From Rhodococcus_F sp040656415 (GTDB lineage Bacteria > Actinomycetota > Actinomycetes > Mycobacteriales > Mycobacteriaceae): a stretch of 64,000 nt of DNA. Below the pieces are notes generated by a model that saw nothing but the letters and a program-made list of their open reading frames with translations, did no database searches and was not told where the DNA came from. The DNA is taken from assembly GCF_040656415.1 (NCBI RefSeq), contig NZ_JBFAMC010000001.1, positions 62,001-126,000 on the forward strand, read 5' to 3'. The stretch's first letter is position 1, and each line of letters starts with the position of its first letter. Of the stretch, positions 16,463 to 25,328 are shown piece by piece. The position numbers were made by a program, and so were the translations under genes.

Positions 16463-17446
16463 TCACGCATCGACCAGCGGGCGCAACGTGCGTCCGGCCA
16501 ACTCCACGATTCCGGGCTCGTGCCCGTTGGCAATGAGATTGAGGATGATGCCGTCGATACCTTTGTCGAGAACACGGGTCTTGATCTGTTCGGCGACTTC
16601 GTCGGGTGCGCCGCAGAACATCCGGTCGGTGGCGGCAGCGCGTTCGGTGTCCGAGACCTCGGACAGGTCGACGCCTACGCGGAGCAGGAAGTCGTGCTGG
16701 AGCTTTCGGGCGCGATCGCCGCTTTCGTCGATGAAGACGAACGCCAGGTAGCTGGTTTCGAGTGTGGATCGGTCGCGGCCGACCTCCGCGCACCGCGCCT
16801 CGAGGGCCTCGAGCTTGCGCGGTAACTCGCTTGCACCCCAGTTGATGTTCAGGTGGTCGGCGAAGCGGGCGGCGAGGGCGAAGGTTTTCTTCTCGCCGGC
16901 TCCGCCGAGCAGAATGGGAAGATCGTCACGGATGCGTGGTTCGTTGATCGCGCTCTCGACCTGATACCACTTGCCGTCGAAGGTTGGTCGTTCACCGCGG
17001 AGCATCGGCGTGATGATCTGCAGGGCCTCGCCCAGGCGTTCGAATCGGTCTGTGAACGTGCCGAATTCGTACCCGTACTGCTTGTGTTCGAGTTCGAACC
17101 AGCCGGCGCCGATACCGAGGACTGCCCGGCCTCCGCTGGCCACGTCGAGTGTGGTTACCGTCTTCGCGAGCAGGGCCGGGTTGCGGAAGGTATTGCCGGT
17201 ACACAGTACGGAGAGTTGGATCCTCTCCGTGGCCGTGGCCAGAGCACCGAGGCTGGTGTAGGACTCGAGCATCGGCCTGTCGGGCTCGCCGAGTGTGGAA
17301 GTTTGGTAGAAGTGATCTACCGCGAACGCGGTATCGAAGCCCGCGGATTCGGCTTCTCGTATCTGGGCGATGACGGTCGGGAACAGCTCTGTGACGGGGG
17401 TCGAGTACTTGAAGTTCGGCATCTGATATCCGAGGCGAATCGTCAC
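16463..17446 (-). CDS. F420-dependent LLM oxidoreductase, array copy 4
   Basis: 327 residues. Copy-specific segments are MPNFKYSTPVTELFP at the N-terminus, TSTLGEPDRPMLESY, LCTGNTFRN (others have LVTGNT or LVTSNT), NINWGASELPRK and DRMFCGAP. GTG start. Its spacer downstream (16395-16462) and upstream (17447-17516) are of similar size, in keeping with unit-by-unit duplication. Confidence 0.85.
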   Translation of the reverse strand: MTIRLGYQMPNFKYSTPVTELFPTVIAQIREAESAGFDTAFAVDHFYQTSTLGEPDRPMLESYTSLGALATATERIQLSVLCTGNTFRNPALLAKTVTTLDVASGGRAVLGIGAGWFELEHKQYGYEFGTFTDRFERLGEALQIITPMLRGERPTFDGKWYQVESAINEPRIRDDLPILLGGAGEKKTFALAARFADHLNINWGASELPRKLEALEARCAEVGRDRSTLETSYLAFVFIDESGDRARKLQHDFLLRVGVDLSEVSDTERAAATDRMFCGAPDEVAEQIKTRVLDKGIDGIILNLIANGHEPGIVELAGRTLRPLVDA

Positions 17447-17459
17447 CTGATCGACGGTA
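17447..17459 (-). promoter_or_regulatory. Leaderless -10 box of array copy 4
   Basis: TACCGT (17454-17459, minus strand) is followed by CGATCAG and then GTG. Confidence 0.6.
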
Positions 17460-17516
17460 CTCGTCTCCGTGCACGTCAGGGGCGTGTTTGCCGGGGTGCG
17501 GGGTGTCGAGGGTGGG

Positions 17517-18500
17517 TCACGCGTCGACGAGGGGTCGCAACGTGCGACCGGTCAACTCCACGATTCCGGGCTGGTGGCCGTTGCCGACGAGGTTGACGAT
17601 GATGCCGTCGATACCCTGATCGAGGACGCGGGTCTGTAGTTGTTCGGCGACCTCGTCGGGGGTACCGCAGATTTGCTGTGCGGTAGCCCAAGCACGTTCG
17701 GTGTCAGAGGCCTTGGCCAGGTCGACGCCTAGGTCGAGCAGGAAATCACGCTGGAGTTGTCGGGCGCGGTCGCCGCTTTCGTCGATGAAGACGAACGCCA
17801 GGTAGCTGGTTTCGAGTGTGGATCGGTCGCGTCCGACCTCTGCGCACCGCGCCTCGAGGGCCTCGAGTTTGCGCGGCAAGTCGCTTATTCCGCAGATGAT
17901 GTTCAGGTGGTCGGCGAAGCGGGCGGCGAGTGCAAACGTCTTTTTCTCTCCTCCACCGCCGAGCATGATGGGCAGATCGGCACGAATTCGTGGTTCGTTG
18001 ATGGCGCTTTCGACGCGATACCACTTGCCTTCGAAGGTCGGTTGTTCGCCGCGAAGCATCGGCACGATGATCTGCAGGGCCTCGTCGAGGCGCTCGAAGC
18101 GTTCGGCGAACGTGCCGAATTCGTAGCCGTACTGCTTGTGTTCGAGTTCGTACCAGCCTGCGCCGATGCCGAGGACTGCCCTGCCCCCGCTGGCCACGTC
18201 CAAAGTGCTCACGGCCTTTGCGAGCAGGGCAGGGTTGCGGAAGGTATTGCTGGTAACCAGCGCCGAGAGTTGGATCTTCTCAGTGGCCGTGGCCAGCGCA
18301 CCGAGGGTGGTGTATGCCTCGGGTCTCGGTCCTCCGGCTGGACCGAGCGCGGGCGTTTGAAAAAAGTGATCCGCCACGAAGGCGCAGTCGAAGCCCGCGG
18401 ACTCGGCTTCGCGCGCCTGGGCGATGATGGTCGGGAACAGGTCCGCAGCAGCGGCCGAATATGTGAACTTCGGCATTTGGCAACCAAGGCGGATGGCCAC
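17517..18500 (-). CDS. F420-dependent LLM oxidoreductase, array copy 5
   Basis: 327 residues. The active-site-proximal motif is DHFFQ instead of DHFYQ, followed by TPALGPAGGPRPEAY. Other marks are RLGCQ at the start, FAERFERL, EGKWYRVE, NIICGISDLPRK and AQQICGTP. The last replaces the MFCG seen in copies 1-4 and 6 and is shared in form with copy 7. GTG start. Confidence 0.85.
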   Translation of the reverse strand: MAIRLGCQMPKFTYSAAAADLFPTIIAQAREAESAGFDCAFVADHFFQTPALGPAGGPRPEAYTTLGALATATEKIQLSALVTSNTFRNPALLAKAVSTLDVASGGRAVLGIGAGWYELEHKQYGYEFGTFAERFERLDEALQIIVPMLRGEQPTFEGKWYRVESAINEPRIRADLPIMLGGGGEKKTFALAARFADHLNIICGISDLPRKLEALEARCAEVGRDRSTLETSYLAFVFIDESGDRARQLQRDFLLDLGVDLAKASDTERAWATAQQICGTPDEVAEQLQTRVLDQGIDGIIVNLVGNGHQPGIVELTGRTLRPLVDA

Positions 18501-18513
18501 GTGATCGACGTTA
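18501..18513 (-). promoter_or_regulatory. Leaderless -10 box of array copy 5
   Basis: TAACGT (18508-18513, minus strand) lies seven bases before the GTG. Confidence 0.6.
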
Positions 18514-18569
18514 CTCGTCTCCGTGCACGCCAGGGTCGAATTTGTCGAGGCGCAGGGTGTCGGGGGTGG

Positions 18570-19553
18570 TCATGCGTCGACCAGCGGGCGCAATGTTCGG
18601 CCTGCCAACTCCACGATTCCGGGCCTGGGGCCGTTGGCACCGAGGTTGATGATGATTCCGTCGATACCTTGGGCGAGAACACGGGTACTGATCTGTTCGG
18701 CGACCTCGTCGGGTACGCCGCAGAACATTCGATCGGTGGCCGCGGCGCGTTCGGCGTCCGAGGCCTGTGTCAGGTCGACACCCTGGCTGAGCAGGAAGTC
18801 GTGCTGGAGTTGCCGGGCGTGATCGCCGTTTTCGTCGATGAAGACGAATGCGAGGAAACTGGTTTCGAGCGTGGACCGGTCGCGGCCGATCTCAGCACAC
18901 CGCGCGTCGAGGGCGTCGAGCTTGCGCGGCAACTCGCTTATACCGCAGGCGATGCTCAGGTGGTCGGCGAAGCGGGCGGCAATTGCGAACGTCTTCCTCT
19001 CGCCGCCGCCGCCGACCAAGATGGGAAGGTCATTGCGGATTCGTGGTTCGTTGATCGCGCTTTCGACCCGATTCCATTTGCCGTCGAAGGTGGGTCGCTC
19101 ACCGCGGAGCATCGGCGCGATGATCTGGAGGGACTCGTCGAGGCGTTCGAATCGGTCGGTGAACGTGCCGAATTCGTAGCCGTACTGCTTGTGTTCGAGT
19201 TCGTACCAGCCGGCGCCGATGCCGAGGACGGCCCTGCCTCCGCTGGCCACATCCAGGGTGCTCACGGCCTTTGCGAGCAGGGCAGGGTTGCGGAAGGTAT
19301 TGCTGGTAACCAGCGCAGAGAGTTGGATCTTCTCTGTGGCGGTGGCCAATGAACCGAGGGTGGTGTAGACCTCGGGCATCGATCTGTTGGAGTCGCCGGG
19401 TGTGGCCATTTGAAAAAAGTGATCCGCCACGAAGGCGCAATCGAAGCCCGCGGACTCGGCTTCTCGTACCTGGGCGATGATGGTCGGAAACAGGTCCGCG
19501 GCAGGGGCCGAATATGCGAACTTCGGCAGCTGGTAACCGAGGCGGATGGTCAC
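18570..19553 (-). CDS. F420-dependent LLM oxidoreductase, array copy 6
   Basis: 327 residues. It has DHFFQ like copy 5 but the DRMFCG motif of copies 1 and 4, so it looks mosaic. The loop is MATPGDSNRSMPEVY. GKWNRVE replaces GKWYxVE (Asn for Tyr), with SIACGISELPRK and FAIAARFADHL in the middle. GTG start. Confidence 0.85.
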   Translation of the reverse strand: MTIRLGYQLPKFAYSAPAADLFPTIIAQVREAESAGFDCAFVADHFFQMATPGDSNRSMPEVYTTLGSLATATEKIQLSALVTSNTFRNPALLAKAVSTLDVASGGRAVLGIGAGWYELEHKQYGYEFGTFTDRFERLDESLQIIAPMLRGERPTFDGKWNRVESAINEPRIRNDLPILVGGGGERKTFAIAARFADHLSIACGISELPRKLDALDARCAEIGRDRSTLETSFLAFVFIDENGDHARQLQHDFLLSQGVDLTQASDAERAAATDRMFCGVPDEVAEQISTRVLAQGIDGIIINLGANGPRPGIVELAGRTLRPLVDA

Positions 19554-19566
19554 CCGATCGACGGTA
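19554..19566 (-). promoter_or_regulatory. Leaderless -10 box of array copy 6
   Basis: TACCGT (19561-19566, minus strand) lies seven bases before the GTG. Confidence 0.6.
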
Positions 19567-19623
19567 CTCGTCTGCGAGCACGTCAGGAGAGTGATAGTCG
19601 AGGTGCAGGGTGTCGAGAGTGGC

Positions 19624-20607
19624 TCACGCGTCGACCAGGGGTCGCAACGCGCGACCGGTCAACTCGAGGATTCCCGGTTGGTCGCCGTTGGCGACGAGGT
19701 TGACGACGATGCCGTCGATACCCTGGTCGAGAACGCGGGTCTGCAGTTGTTCGGCGACGTCATCGGGTGTGCCGCAGATTTGCCGTGCGGTGGCCGCGGC
19801 ACGTTCGGTGTCCGTGGCCTTGGACAGGTCGACACCTCGGTTGAGTAGGAAGTCGTGCTGGAGTTGTCGGGCGTGATCGCCGTTTTCGTCGATGAAGACG
19901 AAAGCCTGATAGCTGGTTTCGAGTGTGGATCGGTCGCGGCCGACCTCCGCGCACCGCTCCTCGAGGGCGTCGAGTTTGCGCGGCAAGTCGCTTACGCCAC
20001 AGAGGATGTTCAGGTGGTCGGCGAAGCGGGCGGCGAGTGCGAACGTCTTCTTTTCGCCTCCACCGCCGAGGAGAATGGGCAGGTCGTCGCGGAGTCGTGG
20101 TTCGTTGATCGCACTTTCGACGTGGTACCACTTGCCGTCGAAGGTTGGTCTTTCGCCGCGGAGCATCGGGGTGATGATTTGCAGGGCTTCGTCGAGGCGT
20201 TCGAGGCGGTCGGTGACTGTGCCGAATTCGTAGCCGTACTGGTTGTGTTCGAGTTCGAACCAGCCGGCGCCGATACCGAGTACTGCTCGGCCCCCGCTGG
20301 CCACGTCCAAGGCGGTCACGACCTTTGCGAGCAGGGCCGGGTTGCGAAAGGTGTTGCTGGTGACCAGCGCGGACAACTGGATTTTCTCCGTGGCCGTGGC
20401 CAGTGCACCGAGTGCGGTGTAGGCCTCCATCCTCGGTCCTTCGGGTGGACCGAGCGTGGGCGGTTGATATAGGTGATCCGCCAAGAATGCGCAGTCGAAG
20501 CCCGCAGACTCGGCTTTGCGCGCGTGGGCGATGACGGTGGGAAACAGGTCCGCGGAAGGGACCGAATATGTGCACTTCGGTGTCTGACAACCAAGGCGGA
20601 TGGTCAC
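19624..20607 (-). CDS. F420-dependent LLM oxidoreductase, array copy 7
   Basis: 327 residues, the outermost copy, divergent from the NTF2-like/SDR pair. Copy-specific features are TPKCTYSVPSADLFP, DHLYQ with PPTLGPPEGPRMEAY, ELEHNQYGYEFGTVTDRLERL (others have HKQ and TFTDRFERL), NILCGVSDLPRK and ARQICGTP. GTG start. Confidence 0.85.
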   Translation of the reverse strand: MTIRLGCQTPKCTYSVPSADLFPTVIAHARKAESAGFDCAFLADHLYQPPTLGPPEGPRMEAYTALGALATATEKIQLSALVTSNTFRNPALLAKVVTALDVASGGRAVLGIGAGWFELEHNQYGYEFGTVTDRLERLDEALQIITPMLRGERPTFDGKWYHVESAINEPRLRDDLPILLGGGGEKKTFALAARFADHLNILCGVSDLPRKLDALEERCAEVGRDRSTLETSYQAFVFIDENGDHARQLQHDFLLNRGVDLSKATDTERAAATARQICGTPDDVAEQLQTRVLDQGIDGIVVNLVANGDQPGILELTGRALRPLVDA

Positions 20608-20620
20608 CTGATCGACGGTA
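20608..20620 (-). promoter_or_regulatory. Leaderless -10 box of array copy 7
   Basis: TACCGT (20615-20620, minus strand), CGATCAG, GTG: identical to the copy 4 element. Confidence 0.6.
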
Positions 20621-20761
20621 CTCGTCCGGGCCCCGGCGCGCCTCGTGGCATATCTGCTCTTTCCGGACCGCTGGTCGCGATTCCCGAGTTCGATCTCTAC
20701 ACCGCATTATTCGTGGTAGAACAGGTGTCAGTCTTGGGAAGATGGACGAAGGGTGAACGTT

Positions 20762-21244
20762 GTGGATCTCGAGGCCGTCGCCGCGATCAGTCGGCTCAAG
20801 TACACCTACCTTCGTGCCCTCGACACGAAGAGTTGGGACGAGTTCGCAGGGACACTACTCCCCGACGCGACGGCTAGTTACGGGGAGCATCTTTCCTTCG
20901 ATTCGCGCGACGCGCTCGTCGAGTTCATGAAGTCGAATCTGGGACCTCACACGATCACCGAACATCATTGCGGGCACCCCGAGATCGATGTGGATGGCGA
21001 CACGGCCACGGGACAGTGGTATCTCTCAGACGTCGTCTTGATCCCGGCACAGGGCGTGGCGCTGCGGGGCGCAGCGTTCTACTCCGATCGCTACCTTCGC
21101 GACGAGGACGGGCAGTGGCGCATTGCGCACACGGGGTACGAGCGCACTTACGAGGCGATGATGTCACTGTCCGATATGCCCAGTTTTCGGCTGACGTCCA
21201 ATCGCTGGGCGCCCGAATCGGATTCGGGCAATGGAGCGGTGTGA
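20762..21244 (+). CDS. NTF2/SnoaL-like fold protein
   Basis: About 160 residues of the SnoaL_4-type alpha+beta cone fold (AAISRLKYTYLRALDTKSWDE, then PDATASYGEH, GQWYLSDVVL, and YERTYEAM at the end). Such proteins are small cyclases, isomerases, dehydratases or binding proteins in catabolic and secondary pathways. Two in-frame GTGs compete (20753 and 20762); GAAGGG sits eight bases before the second, so that one is chosen. Its stop shares a base with the next ATG (TGATG), so it is coupled to the SDR gene. Confidence 0.75.
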   Translation: MDLEAVAAISRLKYTYLRALDTKSWDEFAGTLLPDATASYGEHLSFDSRDALVEFMKSNLGPHTITEHHCGHPEIDVDGDTATGQWYLSDVVLIPAQGVALRGAAFYSDRYLRDEDGQWRIAHTGYERTYEAMMSLSDMPSFRLTSNRWAPESDSGNGAV

Positions 21245-22005
21245 TGGGGACACTGGACGGCAAGGTCGCGCTGATCACGGGTGCGGGTCAAGGTGTCGGC
21301 GCGGGGATGGCGTTCGCGCTGGCAAAGGAGGGAGCCCACATCGCGGTGGTCGGGCGTACGGAGGCCAAACTGGTCGACACCTGTGCTGCCATCGCAGGGT
21401 TCGGGGGTGTCGCGGAACCGATTGTCTGTGACATCAGTAAACGAGACCAGTTGGAACCGATGGTCGCGAAAGTCGTAGACCGATTCGGTGGCCTCGACAT
21501 CTTGATCAACAACGCCAACGCCAGCGCGCTCGGACCGCTTCTCGAGGTGACGCCCAAGCTGCTCGATCGGGCGATGGCGGTCGGCCCGGTGGCGACACTG
21601 CTTCTCATGCAGCTGTGCCACCCGCATCTGAAGGCGCGCGGCGGCGGGTCGATCATCAACTTGGTCAGCTCGTCGGCCGTGCGCTGGGACACCAGCGGGT
21701 ACGGGCTGTACGCGGCCACCAAGGAGGCGATGCGCTCGCTGACCCGGACTGCGGCCAGTGAATGGGGCACCGACGGAATCCGTGTCAATGCTGTTGCCCC
21801 GCACGCATTGTCGCCTGGTCTGCAGTGGTGGACGGAGACCTATCCCGACGAGGCCGAGGAATTCGTCAAGTCCATCCCGTTGGGTCGAATCGGGGACTGC
21901 GAGCAAGATATCGGACGTGCCGTGGTCTTCTTGGTCGGGCCGGACGCGCGCTACCTCACCGGTGCCACCATCCCGCTCGACGGAGGCCAGGCGCGCTGGG
22001 GTTGA
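21244..22005 (+). CDS. Short-chain dehydrogenase/reductase
   Basis: A 253-residue classical SDR. The cofactor motif TGAGQGVG is near residues 12-19, NNAN replaces the usual NNAG, catalytic Ser lies in LVSSSAV and the YAATK motif provides Tyr and Lys. It oxidises or reduces an alcohol/ketone with NAD(P)(H). Its translational coupling with the NTF2-like gene, and the divergent oxidoreductase array, suggest a shared catabolic or modification route; the substrate is unknown. Confidence 0.85.
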   Translation: MGTLDGKVALITGAGQGVGAGMAFALAKEGAHIAVVGRTEAKLVDTCAAIAGFGGVAEPIVCDISKRDQLEPMVAKVVDRFGGLDILINNANASALGPLLEVTPKLLDRAMAVGPVATLLLMQLCHPHLKARGGGSIINLVSSSAVRWDTSGYGLYAATKEAMRSLTRTAASEWGTDGIRVNAVAPHALSPGLQWWTETYPDEAEEFVKSIPLGRIGDCEQDIGRAVVFLVGPDARYLTGATIPLDGGQARWG

Positions 22006-22111
22006 CAACAGCCTCGGAGCTGGCCCGCAGACGCGCGAAAACCCAAACCCCGGGGCATCGTTTCGCCCGGTAGGAGGGTGTTCTCGCCGGGCAGGCGACT
22101 CTCGCAGCGAC

Positions 22112-22128
22112 TACCATCACAAGACGTG
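22112..22128 (+). promoter_or_regulatory. Leaderless -10 box before the phospholipase C gene
   Basis: TACCAT (22112-22117) lies eight bases before the GTG at 22126, and no ribosome site is present, so a leaderless transcript is likely. This also supports that start. Confidence 0.5.
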
Positions 22129-23661
22129 ACCCCGGCATCGGAGATCTCGCGTCGGAAGTTTCTCGCCTCCGCCGCGGCGGCGGGTGGTACCGCGTTCCTC
22201 AGTTCATGGGCAGGCCCGGTGATCGACCGGGCATACGCGTTCGACCCGGGCGGTAGCGGATCACTTGGCGACATCGAGCACTTCGTCTTACTCATGCAGG
22301 AGAACCGGTCGTTCGACCACTACTACGGCACGCTATCCGGTGTCCGCGGATTCGACGATCCGTCGCCGGCCTGGAACCAATATGGCTATGCACCGGGGGA
22401 GGGGCCGACGCCCGACGGATACCTCAATCCGTTCCGGCTCGACACCAACCAGGGCACACACCTGGACGGTGAGTGCATCAACGATCCGACCCACACATGG
22501 GGGTCGCAGCACGATGTCTGGAACGGCGGCGCAATGGACCAGTGGTTGCCGGTCCACATCGCACACGCAGGACCCCTGAACGGCCCGGCCACGATGGGTT
22601 ACTACACCCGGGCCGACATACCCGTCCACTATGACCTCGCCGATGCGTTCACGATCTGCGACCACTACTTCTGCTCGTTGCTCGGGCCAACCGACCCGAA
22701 CAGGTTGTACTGGATCAGCGGAACGATCGACCCTGACGGTCAGGCCGGCGGCCCACTCGTCGAGACGCCGACGCTGATTCCCAAGTTCGTCTACTCGTGG
22801 CGCACCTACCCGGAGAACCTGCAGGAAGCAGGTGTCAGCTGGAAGGTGTACGCGAACAAGGATCTAGGCCCGGTATCGAGTGTGGTGCTGGACGGGATGC
22901 TGGGTTCGTTCACGCAATACGGCGACCCTGCATCCGAACTCGCGCGTCGCGGCATCGACCCGACCTACCCCAACGACTTCCGCGCCGATGTCGAGGCCGG
23001 TACGTTGCCTTCGGTGTCCTGGATCGTCCCGAGTGTTTTCACGTGCGAACACCCGGCGTTGCCTCCGGCCGGGGGAGCGGTCGGGATCGTCGAGGTGCTC
23101 GACATTCTCACCTCGAAACCCGAGATCTGGGAGAAGACGGCGCTGATCATCAGCTACGACGAGAACGGTGGGTTCTTCGACCACGTACCCCCGCCGACAC
23201 CGCCGCCTGGTACGCCGGGCGAGTTCCTCACAGTGCCGCTCGACTCGGTCTCGTCGAGCGACGGCAACCCAGGACCGATCGGGCTCGGGTTCCGAGTGCC
23301 TGCGCTGATCATCTCGCCCTACAGCCGAGGTGGACTGGTCGCATCCGACACCTTCGATCACACGTCGCAGTTGCGGCTGCTCGAGACGCGTTTCGGCGTC
23401 CCGGTCCCCAATCTCACACAGTGGCGCCGCGGAGTCACCGGTGACATGACATCCGCGTTCGACTTCGGTTCTGCACCGAACGCCGTTGTGCCGCCAATGA
23501 CCGACCCCGGGCCACGCCTGCAGGCTGCCATCGCGCAGTGCGGTGTCAACGTGGTGGCCGGAACGTTGAACGTCGGTGCACCGTATCCCGTCCCGCCGAA
23601 TTCGATGCCGGTGCAGGAACAGTCGCCGCTACGGCGACGTCCGAGCGGTCTGGTGGTGTAG
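22126..23661 (+). CDS. Phospholipase C / phosphoesterase family protein, Tat-exported
   Basis: A 511-residue member of the nonhaemolytic phospholipase C/AcpA phosphoesterase family. The N-terminus SRRKFL (Arg9-Arg10) plus an alanine-rich core ending near AYA is a twin-arginine signal, so it is exported folded. Family motifs are HFVLLMQENRSFDHYYGT near residue 50, CDHYFCSLLGPTDPNR and ISYDENGGFFDHVPPP. It hydrolyses phospholipids or other phosphoesters outside the cell. A longer frame from 22078 is possible but the Tat motif fits the GTG at 22126. Confidence 0.87.
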   Translation: MTPASEISRRKFLASAAAAGGTAFLSSWAGPVIDRAYAFDPGGSGSLGDIEHFVLLMQENRSFDHYYGTLSGVRGFDDPSPAWNQYGYAPGEGPTPDGYLNPFRLDTNQGTHLDGECINDPTHTWGSQHDVWNGGAMDQWLPVHIAHAGPLNGPATMGYYTRADIPVHYDLADAFTICDHYFCSLLGPTDPNRLYWISGTIDPDGQAGGPLVETPTLIPKFVYSWRTYPENLQEAGVSWKVYANKDLGPVSSVVLDGMLGSFTQYGDPASELARRGIDPTYPNDFRADVEAGTLPSVSWIVPSVFTCEHPALPPAGGAVGIVEVLDILTSKPEIWEKTALIISYDENGGFFDHVPPPTPPPGTPGEFLTVPLDSVSSSDGNPGPIGLGFRVPALIISPYSRGGLVASDTFDHTSQLRLLETRFGVPVPNLTQWRRGVTGDMTSAFDFGSAPNAVVPPMTDPGPRLQAAIAQCGVNVVAGTLNVGAPYPVPPNSMPVQEQSPLRRRPSGLVV

Positions 23662-23697
23662 GGAGGTGCTGGTTACGTCACCGCCTCCGCGCAACGC

Positions 23698-25113
23698 TCA
23701 GCGGCTTGGCGAGTCGATCGAAACGGTTTCGAATTCTGTTGCGCCGGGCTTTCCCTTGTGTGCTCCGTATCGGTCGTTGTATACCCCGAGTCCGACTACG
23801 ACGATCGCGAGCGCCAGCGAAACGTACATCTGACTCCTGGTGTCGGGTATGACGAGCATGCCGACGCACAAGATGACAATGGCGGCGATCGTGGCCCACG
23901 TGAGATACGGGAACAGCCACATCTTCAGCTTCAGTTCCCTTCCCTCACTTTCGAACTGGCGTCGCATACGTAGTTGCGACACACAGATCGTCAGCCATAC
24001 GAACAGAGCTATCGCGCCCGAGGAGTTGACGAGGAACAGGAACACCGTGTCCGGGTACAGATAGTTGAGGACCACCGTGAGGAATCCGACGATCGTAGAG
24101 ACGAGGACAGCCACTCGCGGAACGCCGGAGGTACTGATCTTACCCAGCACAGGTGGGGCGTCCCCGCGGCGTGAGAGCGAGAAGATCATGCGGCTCGCCG
24201 TATAGAGGCCCGAGTTCAGGCAGGACAGAACCGAAGTGAGGACGATGAAGTCCATGATGTTGGCCGCTGCCGGAATACCGAAGGAGTCGATGACCGCGAC
24301 GTACGGGCTGAGTGCGACCGAGGCATCGTTCCACGGGAGCAGTGTGACGACGATCGCGATCGAACCGATGTAGAAGATGAGAATTCGCCACACCACGGTC
24401 CGCACTGCGCTGCGCACCGCTGCGACCGGGTTCGCGGATTCGCCTGCAGCGATGGTAGCGATCTCGGCGCCGAAGAAAGAGAACACGACTACGAGAATCG
24501 CGGCAAATACCGCGCCTGCCCCGTTGGGGAACAGCCCGCCGTGACCGGTGAGGTTGCTGAGGCCGGGAGCTTCGACGCCGGGGAGGAAGCCGAATATCGC
24601 CACAACGCCGAGCACGATGAAGATGGAGATAGCCGCGACTTTGATCGACGCAAACCAGAACTCGAACTCGCCGAAGGACCTCACCGAAACGATATTCGTC
24701 AGGGTGAGCACGATCATCATGATCAGTGCCCAACTCCATTGGGGGACCTCAGGGATCCAGCGGTTCATGATGAGCGCGCCCGCTGTCGCCTCGATGCCGA
24801 GTACAAGAATCCAGAACCACGCATAGAGCCATCCGATGCTGAATCCGGCCCATCGTCCGATCGACCGGTCGGCATAAGCCGAGAATGATCCGGTGTCGGG
24901 GTTTGCGGTCGACATCTCACCGAGCATCCGCATGACGAGGACGACGACGAGGCCCGCAAGCGCGTAGGCCAGCACAACACCGGGGCCGGTTTCACGAATC
25001 GCGGCGCCGGATCCGACGAAGAGGCCTGCTCCGATCACCCCGGCGATAGCAATCATCGAGAGGTGGCGCTTCTTGAGGGTGTGCTGAAGTTGCGGATCCA
25101 AGGTGCCCGACAT
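23698..25113 (-). CDS. Amino-acid permease (APC family, GabP/AroP-like)
   Basis: A 471-residue, twelve-segment membrane transporter. The first helix has the APC motif IAIAGVIGAGLFVGSG and is followed by GEMSTANPDTGSFSAYA, typical of proton-coupled amino-acid permeases of the GabP/AroP group. The exact amino acid cannot be read from sequence. It stands alone, convergent with the phospholipase C gene and divergent from the sugar dehydrogenase gene. Confidence 0.85.
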   Translation of the reverse strand: MSGTLDPQLQHTLKKRHLSMIAIAGVIGAGLFVGSGAAIRETGPGVVLAYALAGLVVVLVMRMLGEMSTANPDTGSFSAYADRSIGRWAGFSIGWLYAWFWILVLGIEATAGALIMNRWIPEVPQWSWALIMMIVLTLTNIVSVRSFGEFEFWFASIKVAAISIFIVLGVVAIFGFLPGVEAPGLSNLTGHGGLFPNGAGAVFAAILVVVFSFFGAEIATIAAGESANPVAAVRSAVRTVVWRILIFYIGSIAIVVTLLPWNDASVALSPYVAVIDSFGIPAAANIMDFIVLTSVLSCLNSGLYTASRMIFSLSRRGDAPPVLGKISTSGVPRVAVLVSTIVGFLTVVLNYLYPDTVFLFLVNSSGAIALFVWLTICVSQLRMRRQFESEGRELKLKMWLFPYLTWATIAAIVILCVGMLVIPDTRSQMYVSLALAIVVVGLGVYNDRYGAHKGKPGATEFETVSIDSPSR

Positions 25114-25328
25114 TGCTCACTCCCTTCGGCTCACCCCCTTCGGCGCAACGTCAGGTCGGATGTGAGTCGCGCACCCCATGAAGTTTATGCCTGTCCTGGG
25201 GGTTCAGGGAACCCGAACTTTGGTGAGTTCAGGCCTCTGAAATGGACAAATGGCACATCTCGCCTCCGAGTGCCGCCCTGCGGGGGACGATGATGGTGAG
25301 AGGAGTTGCGCGACGGGAGGGATCTGGC

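Noticed and set aside
17757..19352. Long open frame (531 codons) on the plus strand across array copies 5 and 6
   Set aside because: Antisense shadow of two real genes and their spacer; Glu/Gly/Val-rich composition, no ribosome site, no family features. The same holds for the plus-strand frames 14298-15356 and 16853-17596.
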